Assembly: GCA_964017125.1 (NCBI GenBank)
Contig: OZ024908.1
Location: 61,449,521-61,513,520, forward strand
Source of the DNA: Flabesymbios commensalis
Taxonomy: Eukaryota; Annelida; Polychaeta; Terebellida; Flabelligeridae
Length of the DNA stretch: 64,000 bases
Reading direction: 5' to 3'
The translations under genes and the position numbers were made by a program. Positions 1-11,640 of the stretch are shown here, one piece after another. The notes below the pieces were generated by a model. That model was not told where the DNA came from and did no database searches. It saw only the letters and a program-made list of their open reading frames with translations. Numbering within the stretch: the first letter of the stretch is position 1; every line of letters begins with the position of its first letter.

Positions 1-854
1 TATAACAATTACAAAATGTTCAAAAGAAGAAAAAATCAGCGGGTCAGATGTACCACACATTTGTTCCACTTGGGTAGTACATGGTTAGTAGTATATATGG
101 TTAATAGTATATACAGATCGTTGAAAAGAAAGACCTGGGACGAAGTGGTGGTATGCTGGAATGATTTATTTAATCCAGGACCATGGTCTTAGATTAATAA
201 ATCATTCCATACTTTGGCAACTTCGTTCCAAGCGTTTATTTTCAGCGATAAAAATGCTCTATTATTTTTTTTTCTATTTTAATATTGTATTCTATATATG
301 TGTATGTCGTCATTTATTACATACAAAGTTAATTTTGCTATTCCAGAAAATACGATATTTCCAATGTGAAATATTACTATTTTTAATACTTTCATTTCGT
401 ATATATATATGCATTTATTATTAACTTTGAATTTACTGTATTTCATTTTGATAAGACCCAATTAGATATTATGTTCTATGTGAGATCTAGTTATTTTTGT
501 TTTGATGATTATCATGGTTTTGTTGAAGATATTAAAACACTGATACATCTTCTTTGCATTTTATTGGAAGTATGAAAGAAGTCGACAAACAAAGTGTAAC
601 TGTTACTTATTCTATATTAATGTATTATTGCTATAATACTTAAACAGATCTATCTGAATTGACAAGAAAAATTTTGAAGCCCCCCCCCCCGTTCTCATTA
701 TCCTGGATCCGCCACTGGTATTTATTTATTAAAACCATACTAGAACACTTGTTCCTAGATGTTTTGTGAAAAATTGATATTTTCTCTTACTTTACTTTCA
801 AATTGACCTCATGACCTTGAAAAAGACAGGAACAAGTGTAATACCGTTTTTTCA
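1..854. other. AT-rich stretch with no recognised gene
   Basis: I see no coding exon. Around 678-718 a C-tract is followed by TGGATCCGCCACTGG, which resembles the end of a dispersed element also seen near 8090 and 10453 (TGGATCCGCCCCTGG). Open frames here are short, AT-rich and unlike known proteins. Confidence 0.5.
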
Positions 855-1044
855 TGTGAAAATCTATTTATTTTGGTGATTTGAGGTGATCCTCTAGGTC
901 AAAAGGTCAATTGCAACGCCTAATATTATTTTAACATAGTATGCTACAAATTGGAGCACATATAATAGATTGTAACTTTGTGACTTTGACCGGATAATCG
1001 AATTCTAGTAGGGTTTTATTAATTAAACATCATAAAAGTGAATG

Positions 1045-2480
1045 ATCAGACAACGAGAAGGCAGCAAAGGGTGACGGAGAGGCATCAAATAGTGACGAAA
1101 TAGCGTAACAGATTAATGGAGAGGCGCTAAAAGGTGATAGGGAGGTGGTAAAGGACAATGGGGAGGCATTAAAGCGCGTCTGGAGTCACTAAAAAGCAAC
1201 CCAGAGGCGCTAAAGAGAGACTAAAAATGGTGAAAAGAAAATTAGTAGTCGTTAAAGAGCAATGAGGAGGTGCAGAAGGGCAATGAGGAGGCGTTGAAAG
1301 GCAATGAGGAGGCGTTAAGGGGCAAAAAAGGGGCCTCAAAGGCTCGAGCGACAGGATTGCATGAAAAGGCTATTGAACGGTGACAAGGAAGCGGTAAATG
1401 ACAGTAGAAGTACATTAACGGGTGATGGCGAGGTGCTAAAGAGTGATGGATAGGAGTGCAAGGGCGATGAGAAGGCTTTAAAGACGGCAGTGAATCGTTA
1501 AAGTGCAACGGGGAAGCGTTAAAGGTCATGTAGATGCATTAACCCTTTAACCGCCGGTGCTGAGTATATTAGTTTTTTTTACCTAATTATTACCACATTC
1601 ACTACCGCCTTTTAAACATGGTAAAGCCATAATGTGACATCAATCAACACAATTTAAAAAAATTAAACGACAAAGGAAAAGTGCTAATGGGCAATGGGAG
1701 GAGTTAAAGTGTGGTGGATAGGCGTGTGGGGTTGAGGAGAAAACAGAGTTGCTAAAAAGCGACGGAGAAGCGTAAAATAGTGAAGGAGACGACGGAAAAG
1801 TAATAAAGGTTCATGGAGATGCATCAAAGGGTGATGGAGAGACTCTAGCAGGCACTGCAGATACGTCGAGAGGTTACGGGAAAGCGTTAATTGGCAGCGA
1901 GGAGGCGTTCACGGACAGCAAGGAGGCGCTAGTGGGCGAAGAAGAGGCGTAAAAGAGCGACGGGATGCGTTAAAAGTTGGTGGGTGGCATTAAATAGCTA
2001 TTGAACGGCGTCTGAGGTATCCTTAAATGACAACGGAAGTACTACATTAATAGGCGATGGGGTCGTGCTAGAGGGTGATGGATAGGTGTTTAAGGGAGAT
2101 AAGGTGTTATATTAAAGAAGACGGAGAATCGCTAAAGGGCAACTGAGAAAAAGTGATTGGTGACGAGATAAGTCAAAGAGCGACGGGAAGGCGTTAAAGG
2201 GCCAATAAAAAGTGCTAATTGTTGACGGAGATGCACTAAATGTAGATGGAGAGACGTTAAAAATGTGACGTTAAAAATGTGCTGCAGTTGCGCTAAATGG
2301 TGATGCTAATGTGTGAAAGGGCGATGAAGAGGCCGTAAATGGTGTTGGAAAGGCGGTAAATCGCGATGGGAAGCCGCTAAAGGAAGGAAGAAGCGTTAAA
2401 TTTCACCAAAGAGGCGTTAAAGGGCAACGGAAAGGCCCTCAATTGCAAGAAAGAAACTTTGAACTAAAAACTGAGAAGAC
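1045..2480 (+). repeat. Degenerate minisatellite, left arm (GGCGTTAAAGGGCGATGG-type)
   Basis: Imperfect units of roughly 20-28 bp of the form GAGGCGTTAAAGGGCGATGG recur throughout. Unit length drifts and few neighbours are identical, so the array is old. It is interrupted at 1539-1670 by a partial TTAA-type element. The long open frame on the minus strand across 1242-1529 is only this repeat translated. Confidence 0.8.
1539..1670. mobile_element. Partial TTAA-type element inside the minisatellite
   Basis: It begins TTAACCCTTTAACCGCCGGT, the same terminus as the copy near 25020, and contains the same following block (tract of Ts, ATTACCACATT, ACATGGTAAA, ATGTGACATCAATCA). It lacks the hairpin half and the second terminus, so it is truncated. 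It interrupts the minisatellite and is therefore younger than the array. Confidence 0.65.
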
Positions 2481-2489
2481 ACATTCTTG

Positions 2490-2765
2490 TCTCCCTTTAG
2501 CGCCGCTCCATAGCCCCTTAATGCCTCTTTGTCATCTTATAACGCCCCTGGTCACTCTGTAACGTCTCTTATCGCCCATTACTGCCTCCTCATTCCCCTT
2601 TAATATGCCTCCTTATTGCCCTTTGATTGCTTTTTCATTGTTTTTTTAATAGCGCCATCTCATTGCCCTTTAATGTCTCCTCATCGACCTTTAAAGATTT
2701 TCCATCACCATTTAACACCTCTCCATTAATTGCTCTTCAATGCCTTCGAGCTGATGTCTTCACCT
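2490..2765 (-). repeat. Minisatellite, right arm in inverted orientation
   Basis: Units read CCCTTTAACGCCTCCTCATTG and similar, which is the reverse complement of the left-arm unit. The polarity switches at about 2480-2490, the centre of the foldback-like structure. Confidence 0.75.
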
Positions 2766-2950
2766 TGAACATGTTTGTTTAATAATTTAAACCTAACAGA
2801 ATTAGATTATCCAGTCAAAATCAAACCCAACACAAGGTATTATACATGCCCCAATTTCTAGTATATATGGTACAAAATATATTTGACCTTGAGGATGACT
2901 TTAAATCACCAAAGTCATAGAAAAAAATATATTTTTCACTAAAAATCCTA

Positions 2951-3300
2951 CGCAGTGGTGTAGCCTAGTTTTTCCGCTCAACTACAGTGCCAATGCAGCC
3001 CTAGCATCAGTGCTGGCGCTGGTTTAGGGCGTGGTAGCCTTAAATAACGGCAATAGCGTGTTGATGACATTATAGTTCTCTCACGGGGAGTGAATAGAGT
3101 TACCCTTCCTATTGTTACTCTGGGGACTATCTGACCGGTGGATAGCGGAGCTGCGCGAAATGCCACAGAGTTTCAGCATTAAATTGCACACCAAAAGCCA
3201 AGTCTCTGGCTGTCTGGGGGTAGATCCCCTAGACATGCCCAGAACACCTTATCGGGCGAGCGAAGGAAAAACACCATACCAATTTTTTTAAACTGAATTT
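2951..3300. other. Unassigned segment, probably old retroelement end
   Basis: It starts with GCAGTGGTGTAGCCTAG, a phrase typical of the 3' ends of dispersed elements, and is GC-richer than its surroundings. No terminal repeats, tRNA boxes or coding motif could be fixed. Confidence 0.25.
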
Positions 3301-3344
3301 TTTTTTTACTATTGTACCATGCCTATGTGGTAGTTAATTAAGCT

Positions 3345-3665
3345 CAGAATTGACCTTGAACATGACCTTTGACCTCAAAAAATCCCCCATATCATTGAAA
3401 TGACCCCAAAAGCTGATTTATAATGTCGCAAAAAGTGGTATTACATAATTTTCTACTTCAAAAATTAGCTGAGATATTAAATTTATTTGTTTTCATGGTC
3501 GTTTTGGCGGCCATTTTAAATTTGACCTTTAGAGGTAATCAGAAGTCAGGCTCATTTTGTTTGTGATGGATTTTGAAAACACAATGCCCATACCTAACAC
3601 CATGCCAAATTTTAAAAACTTGTCACCAAGTGTACGATTGTTCAAAATATTGGAGTATTCCTCCC
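3345..3665. repeat. Dispersed repeat with TGACCTTTGACCT half-sites
   Basis: It contains TGACCTTGAACATGACCTTT followed by GACCTC, then GGCGGCCATTTTAAATTTGA, then a segment ending near CTCCCCCGC. The GGCGGCCATTTT block also occurs in the satellite at 57.7-59.4 kb, so the families may share modules. No coding potential is seen. Confidence 0.45.
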
Positions 3666-5035
3666 CCGCTACTAGGCGTGCACATCAGTGACTTGCTCTT
3701 TAGTCAACTCTAGCAGGCATATGAAAAAGCGATGACCCAGCGGGAAATAATCAAATAAAAAGAACAATTATTTGGATGAAAAACGTTACACACTGTCAAA
3801 ATAGGCCTATCTATCATACAGGCTATTATTCATCATATGCAGTGATTTATACTATAATATGTCCAGCCTGAATTTCACGAGTGTGTTACTTCCAGCTACC
3901 ACTTCTATGCACGCATTCAATTTAAACAAAAAAAACATTGTTTCTTGTAGTTGACAATGTTTGTACGCAATTTATACATTTCTAGTTCCACTTCTGATAG
4001 CAAATGTATGTTGAATATATGAGCGTTCAGCCAAAGTGTCTGAATTATTCTTGTCAGCTCGCCATTCGCCTCCCAGTTGTCTAAGACAGATTTCCAGTCA
4101 TGCCACCTCCTGACCTGAGTGCTAAACCATCACACAATCATAGAATCACGACTACACAATATTTAGAAATATGACATGTATACAAGTTTAGATTATTTAA
4201 ACTAGAGTTATGCTGAGATCATTATTTAATGTGAATGAATGCATTAAAATAATGTTATAATCTTTTCGAAAAATTCCGATGTCTCATTTTGTGAAAATAA
4301 TTAATATGTCATTATAAACAATAAACTGAAAAACAACTACTGAAATATCCTGGTGGTGGAAGGGTTAATTGCCCGATTAGCGTGTCGCTTCAGTGCACGC
4401 GACGTCACTGGGCCATGTTACCAATTAGCAGGTGTGATAAGATACTGAGGTCACCTTTCTTAACGCTTTCAGTGACAAGAGTCAATACAGAAGCGTCAAC
4501 GGCAATTAAATTTTCTTTTGAATTGATAGAGAAATGGTTAAATATAAGGAATCTAATTTGGGTGATATAATTTTTCTATCATTTAGATGCGGAAAGTTGA
4601 ATTCCAGTTTGATTATTACGACAGAATATTGCAACGCTCAATGTAATGTGCGTTTTTTACGCATAATTTTTGTGTGGACACAAATAAAAAAATCCTTAGT
4701 ATGTTGTATCCAGTGTTCAATTTACTATTAGAATAAATAACGGTTGATATGAGTTGAGAACTTTTTGTCATAGATTAAGGCTAGTAAATTAAAAAAAAAC
4801 ATCTGTAGAAGAAAATAATAAAATCAGTGACTCGATGTCAGCTTCCTCTCAATCATGGCAACTTAATAAAAATGCGGGTGGATCTAAAACACACAAATGT
4901 AATGATCTACATTTTGTCATAATTCACCTTTTTCGAAACCTGATTACGTTGCGAATGGATGTTTCTGAAAGTTTTAATCTATCGGAATGTTGCCTTCACT
5001 CATGCAAACACTCTAAAAGATATAACAGAGCTAAA
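3666..5035. other. AT-rich stretch with no recognised gene
   Basis: Several frames of 60-80 codons occur, but none shows a domain, codon bias or splice context. GGTGGAAGGGTTAATT at about 4356-4371 looks like one terminus of the TTAA-type family (AAGGGTTAA), but I cannot locate the matching other end. Confidence 0.4.
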
Positions 5036-5203
5036 ATAAAGACATGCCATTTGCCTGGGCAAGGGGTTTAATTTGGGAGATGTCTATTTGTATCAATAAT
5101 ATTATTTTTCATTCATTTCAAGCTGGAAATTGCGTCAGCAATTCTAGCTTAAAACGAATGAAAAATAGTTACAAACAATTCAGCATCATATAAAGGGTTA
5201 TCT
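5036..5203. mobile_element. Degenerate TTAA-type element with internal hairpin
   Basis: The hairpin spans 5105-5166: TTTTTCATTC opens one arm and GAATGAAAAAT closes the other, with TTGCGTCAGCAA at the loop. It is followed by ATTCAGCATCATATAAAGGG, a decayed version of the CAGCAGGACAAGGGTTAA terminus seen at 29.8 and 40.7 kb. The left end is uncertain. Confidence 0.5.
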
Positions 5204-5628
5204 TTCAAAATTTAACATGTATTACTATCATAAACATATTTCTGAGTTGATTTAGTTTCGTTTATTTTGTTGTGCATAGGCCCCTATATTTATTACATAT
5301 CGATGATTACGACAATTGAATAGGTATTTGGTAATTGTATCCAAGACATGTAAAATGTATTTGTAGTGTACCACACTATATTTGAAGAGAGTCTGCAGGC
5401 CTACTTATATACTTGATCATTTTCAATGTACTTGTACAAAAGTACCATGTAGATGCATTGTAGGCCTGCTCGCACCCGAGCCTGCTATACACCACTATGA
5501 GATTATTTATCCCTGGATTTTGGCACTGAAAACATGCATCATATATAATTTATTTTAAACTTAAACTATACTCATTTGTATATATCCGTATGCAAAAATC
5601 ATCGGCAGTCATTTTTACAGGTTGGGAC

Positions 5629-5770
5629 GGTAACAGGTAACCTCGCCACAAGGTAACCTCGCCACAGGTAATCTCGCCACAGATTTGGTAATCTTGCCAC
5701 AGGGGACTGAGTCACCTCGCCACAGTTTTGGTAACCTCGCCATAGGGGGGGCTGAGTAACTTCGCCACAC
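5629..5770. repeat. Short tandem array of GGTAACCTCGCCACA
   Basis: About seven imperfect copies of GGTAACCTCGCCACA (variants with ATCT, TCAC and TTCG) are spaced 14-35 bp apart. The longer spacers carry GGGGACTGAGT or GGGGGGGCTGAGT, so the array has a higher-order structure. No coding frame runs through it. Confidence 0.75.
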
Positions 5771-6019
5771 CTGTTATATCCGCATTGCTCAATGTAATTC
5801 CAAAATTTAATGTCTACTTTGAACCCGTTGACTTCTAATATTAATATTTATTAATGGACTAATAATTAAAATGGTTTTAGTCATGTGGATATATCTATAT
5901 ATATGTCATATTTTGTATTTTTGGGGTTGCGGGCGAATGGTTCTATGGTTCTAAGACTAAGGTAATGGGTTGCACTCAGGACTGGTCATGGATAGGTCTA
6001 TAGCAGTAGCACGGCTGGA

Positions 6020-6520
6020 TCAGTTTGAGAACACAGAGGCGGACGCCGGCTGGCGGAAGACATCGAAGCGTTCTGTTGAGCACTTCGATTCAAAGATTTG
6101 AACTGCAGGAACTTCACTTAGTTAGGCACAATATAGTCTTTATTGAAACAAGACATCATAGTTCAATACCATACATTTTCGTTCACAGAAACTCATGTTA
6201 AAGATTGGCAGGTCTAGTGACGGTGGTAGACAACTCGTCCCAGCAGGAACTCATAAACTCAATACACAGTCTAAATCAGGAAACCCATAAACTTAATATA
6301 ATACATAGCCTGATGGCTTCATTTTAACTCAAAACATCGTCAGGTGAAGACCCGAGGGCCTGTGTGCGAGACACGCACACAGCAAAGTACGTGCTCCCAC
6401 GCTGGAGGATTCTGAGCAACTAACTGAAAACGCGCACTAGTCGAAATCTCAAGAATTTCCAGTCTGAACGCGGGAGACATCAACCAATCAAAAGACTGGA
6501 AAACACCCACGCGGCTGTGA
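6020..6520 (-). other. Unassigned transcribed-looking or mobile segment
   Basis: This stretch is GC-richer than its surroundings. Read on the minus strand it has an AATAAA signal (6139-6144 on the plus strand reads TTTATT) followed by a GC-rich tail. That would fit a retroelement terminus or the 3' end of an unknown transcript. I found no coding frame, no paired copy and no target-site duplication, so the class is open. Confidence 0.2.
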
Positions 6521-6852
6521 GTTAAATATTAGAATAATACGTCACTGAAGAATTAAACTTTTAATTTAATCTTAGGAATACTATGTCGTCACAGAAGTTA
6601 ATTAATATATTGAAAGCAGGTTAGACACGCGTCAAGTGAGCCGAGCAACACGAGCCAAAATAGCTCCAGGGTGGATATAAATAGATTAACTCAGCGTGAC
6701 AATCCCGGAAGCGACCATGCGTAATTACTAGCATGAAATCTACAAAAAACCCGCATATACGACATATAGACTTATGTGAATGAACAAAAAACGTACAAAT
6801 ATGACGAAAAACAGTTGAGTTTTAAACATTAGGCCCACAAATTAACCGTGAG

Positions 6853-6936
6853 TGATGACGCAAAGTCGATTGGGCCTACTCACAAACGCTGTTATCCATG
6901 TAAGCGCTAAGAGGTGTGACGTTTTAATAATAGCAT
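6853..6936 (+). repeat. 84-bp segment, inverted partner of 9225-9308
   Basis: It runs from TGATGACGCAAAGTCG to AATAATAGCAT and is the exact reverse complement, as far as I can read, of 9225-9308. A diverged direct relative (TGATGACGCGAACACTGTTA...) lies at about 7436-7505 and again at 9799-9868. Confidence 0.85.
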
Positions 6937-6942
6937 AACCGT

Positions 6943-9224
6943 TCAGAATATTATTTCCTGGGATGATAACTGTTTTGACTATAAATGTCATCAATATAGA
7001 TAATCAATTGCGCAATACGGAATGAAAAAAAATGTCACATAGGAGCGTAGGCCTACTGTCTTTAATATTTGGAGTAGGCCTATATGCCTGCTGGCCTAAT
7101 GATTCTTCATATTATATTATTGCACGTTGAACATTTTAAAGTTGTATTATGCCTTAATATAGCAGCATGCTTGTAGGTCTTGTAGCCTATCTGTGTATAG
7201 TAGTAGGCTACGGTAGATAAACACGAACTGTAGTTATGATACATGTACTTACAATACCGTACTAAAGTACATTGAACCTATCTAAATAGAGATGAATAGG
7301 CCTACATATTATTATTGTTATTATCATATAGGTAATATTGTTATTACGAGGTTCTTACTAATACAACAATAGATTATTATCGATACTTTTATATATTATC
7401 TGACACTCATTGTGAAAATAACTCACCTGCGTGAGTGATGACGCGAACACTGTTAACCATTTCAGCGCTAAAAGGTGTGTTATAAAGTGTGACGTTATAA
7501 TAATGCCACAAACGACAGAGAAACACACACGCTTCTAATCTGGGACACGGGACGGCTGTAAAGATTGTTTGAGATGTGCAGGCAAATGCTAAAAAATGTA
7601 TAAAAAGTATAAAAAGCTTTACGCCTATATATTTGGTTTTGAAATGTTATGTTATGACTTGGATCTGGCAAAAACGTGCATTTTTAAGGGGATGTCCCAA
7701 CTTCCTGACATTAAATCAGTACAATGTAGTATAATCCCTTTGACAGCCCAGACGTTGTTGTCACCTAGTAGCTATCCCGCAGTAAATGCAGACCTGTGAT
7801 GACGATACACGGTTTCTGAGAATAGGCTATATTCATGTGTAGGCCTATATATAAGAATAAATCTGATATCATGCATGTTTGTTATTTTATATTAATTTCC
7901 GGTGCTGTAGATTTGTATTTTATAACTGGGTTCATTATTCAACGTGTTATTAAAAAGCGCTCACAGAGGGAGGGCGCATGCCCACTCATTTTTGCGCTAA
8001 ATTCTTATAAAAGTCCCCTAAATTGTCCCATAAAATCTTGGCCTGGGGGCGAGCCACCGAACCCCCTGCGCCCCCTCCTTTTTCAAATCCTGGATCCGCC
8101 CCTGGACCTCGTCAGCTAGGTCTACCAGGGATGCCTACCAGAGCCCACATAAACTTGGCCGCGCCGCGTAGTGTGGCTCAGGGAACCAGAGTAAGGAAGC
8201 CCATCTGCTTCTAGCTGAGTGTTCTATTGATTGCTTAGCATCTATTATCGCCATAGCTGACAGATGTCTGCGTCTTGTGACAAATTGTTATTATTTATTA
8301 TTCAATTAACCTAATAAGTCACAGTGGTAAGATTTTTGAGGAGATAAGTAGATTATAGACTATTCCGAGTCTATGATTAATCATAAAATAAGGAAAACGT
8401 TGCTCCATCGGAGCTGAACATAATTTTAGTGTGGCAGTGTGGGCGATAAAACGTGGAAACTGAACTCCACGGCTCCGCCGCTCCGGTCATAATTCATGGT
8501 CTCACTGTTACACCGATTGATAGAATCCACATGATCTTCTTTAAAGGTTGAACTTCGCAGTCCTCCTCACGGAGTATCAGGCGAAGGGTTTGTGCTGAGC
8601 GGCCGACCAGACTAATCGCTCAGTTGGCTCTTGAAAGCTGCTATTGATCTGGATTCAATAGCAGCTGGTGGAAGATGATTCCAATCGGGTATGGTTTTGT
8701 ACAAAAAAGAATTTTGTCCCAGCGTGGTGTTAGCTCTAATATGTTTGAATGATTTTTTATGTCCACCACGTGTTCTTTCATCTGCTGGGGTTAAAAGGTC
8801 ACTGACAGGTACAGCAATTAATCTGTTTAAAATTTTGTACAGGCTTGTCAGCCTGAAGTTTTTCTTCTAGTTTGTAAGTCAGTCCAGCCTAGATCTTGGA
8901 TAAGAGCTGTTACACTTGATTTACGCTGGTAGTTGTTAGTTACGAAACGTGCAGCAGCTCTTTGAATTTTGTTCAATTTATCGATGTCACCTTGCCTGTA
9001 TGGATCCCATACAGGACAAGAGTATTCCAAAAGTGACCGAACCATTGAAAAATATGCCATCTCTTTTAATTTTGAGGGACATCCCTTTAAATTCCTCCTC
9101 AAGAAACCCAGTGTGGAATTAGCCTTACTCGCAATTTTAGAGATGTGATCCCCCCATTCCAGGTTCTCACTGATGCTGACTCCCAAGTAAGGTGAATTTG
9201 TTACTTGTCCGAGTGTGACCCCTT
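6943..9224 (+). repeat. Tandem duplication of 2.36 kb, left copy
   Basis: Matches 9306-11587 at an offset of 2363 bp. Five open frames inside translate identically in both copies, so divergence is close to zero. The copy starts at TCAGAATATTATTTCC and stops inside the LINE fragment at GTGTGACCCCTT. The right copy continues further into the LINE, which marks the right copy as closer to the original arrangement. Confidence 0.93.
8612..9224 (-). mobile_element. LINE (Jockey/CR1 group) ORF2 C-terminal fragment, left copy
   Basis: On the minus strand the frame encodes the region just after the reverse transcriptase palm/thumb, with LGFLRRNLKGCPSKLKE and LLEYSCPVWDPY, as in Jockey/CR1/Rex-type non-LTR elements. 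One frameshift near 8858 separates DLQTRRKT from RLTSLYKILNRLIAVPVSDL. The frame then runs through GQNSFLYKTIPDWNHLPP to a stop at 8612-8614. The catalytic part of the RT and the endonuclease are absent, so it is a 5'-truncated dead copy. Its 5' limit here is set by the duplication breakpoint. Confidence 0.85.
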
Positions 9225-9308
9225 ATGCTATTATTAAAACGTCACACCTCTTAGCGCTTACATGGATAACAGCGTTTGTGAGTAGGCCCAATCGACTTTG
9301 CGTCATCA
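9225..9308 (-). repeat. Inverted 84-bp insert at the duplication junction
   Basis: Reverse complement of 6853-6936, lying between the two 2.36-kb copies. Its last three bases (TCA, 9306-9308) overlap the first three of the right copy, a 3-base microhomology. Confidence 0.85.
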
Positions 9309-11587
9309 GAATATTATTTCCTGGGATGATAACTGTTTTGACTATAAATGTCATCAATATAGATAATCAATTGCGCAATACGGAATGAAAAAAAATGTCA
9401 CATAGGAGCGTAGGCCTACTGTCTTTAATATTTGGAGTAGGCCTATATGCCTGCTGGCCTAATGATTCTTCATATTATATTATTGCACGTTGAACATTTT
9501 AAAGTTGTATTATGCCTTAATATAGCAGCATGCTTGTAGGTCTTGTAGCCTATCTGTGTATAGTAGTAGGCTACGGTAGATAAACACGAACTGTAGTTAT
9601 GATACATGTACTTACAATACCGTACTAAAGTACATTGAACCTATCTAAATAGAGATGAATAGGCCTACATATTATTATTGTTATTATCATATAGGTAATA
9701 TTGTTATTACGAGGTTCTTACTAATACAACAATAGATTATTATCGATACTTTTATATATTATCTGACACTCATTGTGAAAATAACTCACCTGCGTGAGTG
9801 ATGACGCGAACACTGTTAACCATTTCAGCGCTAAAAGGTGTGTTATAAAGTGTGACGTTATAATAATGCCACAAACGACAGAGAAACACACACGCTTCTA
9901 ATCTGGGACACGGGACGGCTGTAAAGATTGTTTGAGATGTGCAGGCAAATGCTAAAAAATGTATAAAAAGTATAAAAAGCTTTACGCCTATATATTTGGT
10001 TTTGAAATGTTATGTTATGACTTGGATCTGGCAAAAACGTGCATTTTTAAGGGGATGTCCCAACTTCCTGACATTAAATCAGTACAATGTAGTATAATCC
10101 CTTTGACAGCCCAGACGTTGTTGTCACCTAGTAGCTATCCCGCAGTAAATGCAGACCTGTGATGACGATACACGGTTTCTGAGAATAGGCTATATTCATG
10201 TGTAGGCCTATATATAAGAATAAATCTGATATCATGCATGTTTGTTATTTTATATTAATTTCCGGTGCTGTAGATTTGTATTTTATAACTGGGTTCATTA
10301 TTCAACGTGTTATTAAAAAGCGCTCACAGAGGGAGGGCGCATGCCCACTCATTTTTGCGCTAAATTCTTATAAAAGTCCCCTAAATTGTCCCATAAAATC
10401 TTGGCCTGGGGGCGAGCCACCGAACCCCCTGCGCCCCCTCCTTTTTCAAATCCTGGATCCGCCCCTGGACCTCGTCAGCTAGGTCTACCAGGGATGCCTA
10501 CCAGAGCCCACATAAACTTGGCCGCGCCGCGTAGTGTGGCTCAGGGAACCAGAGTAAGGAAGCCCATCTGCTTCTAGCTGAGTGTTCTATTGATTGCTTA
10601 GCATCTATTATCGCCATAGCTGACAGATGTCTGCGTCTTGTGACAAATTGTTATTATTTATTATTCAATTAACCTAATAAGTCACAGTGGTAAGATTTTT
10701 GAGGAGATAAGTAGATTATAGACTATTCCGAGTCTATGATTAATCATAAAATAAGGAAAACGTTGCTCCATCGGAGCTGAACATAATTTTAGTGTGGCAG
10801 TGTGGGCGATAAAACGTGGAAACTGAACTCCACGGCTCCGCCGCTCCGGTCATAATTCATGGTCTCACTGTTACACCGATTGATAGAATCCACATGATCT
10901 TCTTTAAAGGTTGAACTTCGCAGTCCTCCTCACGGAGTATCAGGCGAAGGGTTTGTGCTGAGCGGCCGACCAGACTAATCGCTCAGTTGGCTCTTGAAAG
11001 CTGCTATTGATCTGGATTCAATAGCAGCTGGTGGAAGATGATTCCAATCGGGTATGGTTTTGTACAAAAAAGAATTTTGTCCCAGCGTGGTGTTAGCTCT
11101 AATATGTTTGAATGATTTTTTATGTCCACCACGTGTTCTTTCATCTGCTGGGGTTAAAAGGTCACTGACAGGTACAGCAATTAATCTGTTTAAAATTTTG
11201 TACAGGCTTGTCAGCCTGAAGTTTTTCTTCTAGTTTGTAAGTCAGTCCAGCCTAGATCTTGGATAAGAGCTGTTACACTTGATTTACGCTGGTAGTTGTT
11301 AGTTACGAAACGTGCAGCAGCTCTTTGAATTTTGTTCAATTTATCGATGTCACCTTGCCTGTATGGATCCCATACAGGACAAGAGTATTCCAAAAGTGAC
11401 CGAACCATTGAAAAATATGCCATCTCTTTTAATTTTGAGGGACATCCCTTTAAATTCCTCCTCAAGAAACCCAGTGTGGAATTAGCCTTACTCGCAATTT
11501 TAGAGATGTGATCCCCCCATTCCAGGTTCTCACTGATGCTGACTCCCAAGTAAGGTGAATTTGTTACTTGTCCGAGTGTGACCCCTT
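9306..11587 (+). repeat. Tandem duplication of 2.36 kb, right copy
   Basis: Partner of 6943-9224. After 11587 the sequence continues as LINE DNA (GATCCGATGATCGAAAGG), whereas the left copy is cut at the equivalent point. Confidence 0.93.
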
Positions 11588-11640
11588 TGATCCGATGATC
11601 GAAAGGTGGAATTCCTTGTTTCGTGATCGGATCTCAAGAC
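10975..11640 (-). mobile_element. LINE (Jockey/CR1 group) fragment, right copy
   Basis: Same fragment as at 8612-9224, but it extends further 5' by about 17 codons (minus strand, reading GIPPFDHRIKGVTLGQVTNS before PYLGVSISENLEW). The same frameshift is present. Homology fades near 11640, the probable original 5'-truncation point. Confidence 0.83.

Larger units (their letters stand above)
855..2950. mobile_element. Foldback-like element: long inverted arms containing tandem repeats
   Basis: The segment at about 860-1040 matches, as a diverged reverse complement, the segment at about 2775-2945. Both contain a TTATCC(A/G)GTCAAA-type block and a block like AAATCACCAAA. Between them lies a degenerate minisatellite that runs in one orientation to about 2480 and in the opposite orientation from about 2490 to 2765. 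Inverted arms built from short tandem repeats are the known architecture of foldback elements. The arms are unequal (about 1.6 kb and 0.46 kb) and no transposase frame is visible, so this would be non-autonomous. A chance inverted duplication around a minisatellite is the alternative. Confidence 0.5.

Noticed and set aside
1242-1529. Minus-strand open frame with repeated FNASSLPFNASS-like residues
   Set aside because: It is the translation of the degenerate minisatellite and has no coding signature beyond the repeat.
5105-5166. Imperfect hairpins considered as integron-type recombination sites or riboswitches
   Set aside because: They sit in TTAA-flanked eukaryotic elements, occur in both orientations and have no gene cassette or bacterial context.
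7596-10577. Several identical small open frames repeated at 2363-bp spacing
   Set aside because: They are identical only because of the tandem duplication. None has a domain, and one runs through retroelement-end sequence (CCTGGGGGCGAGCCACCG).
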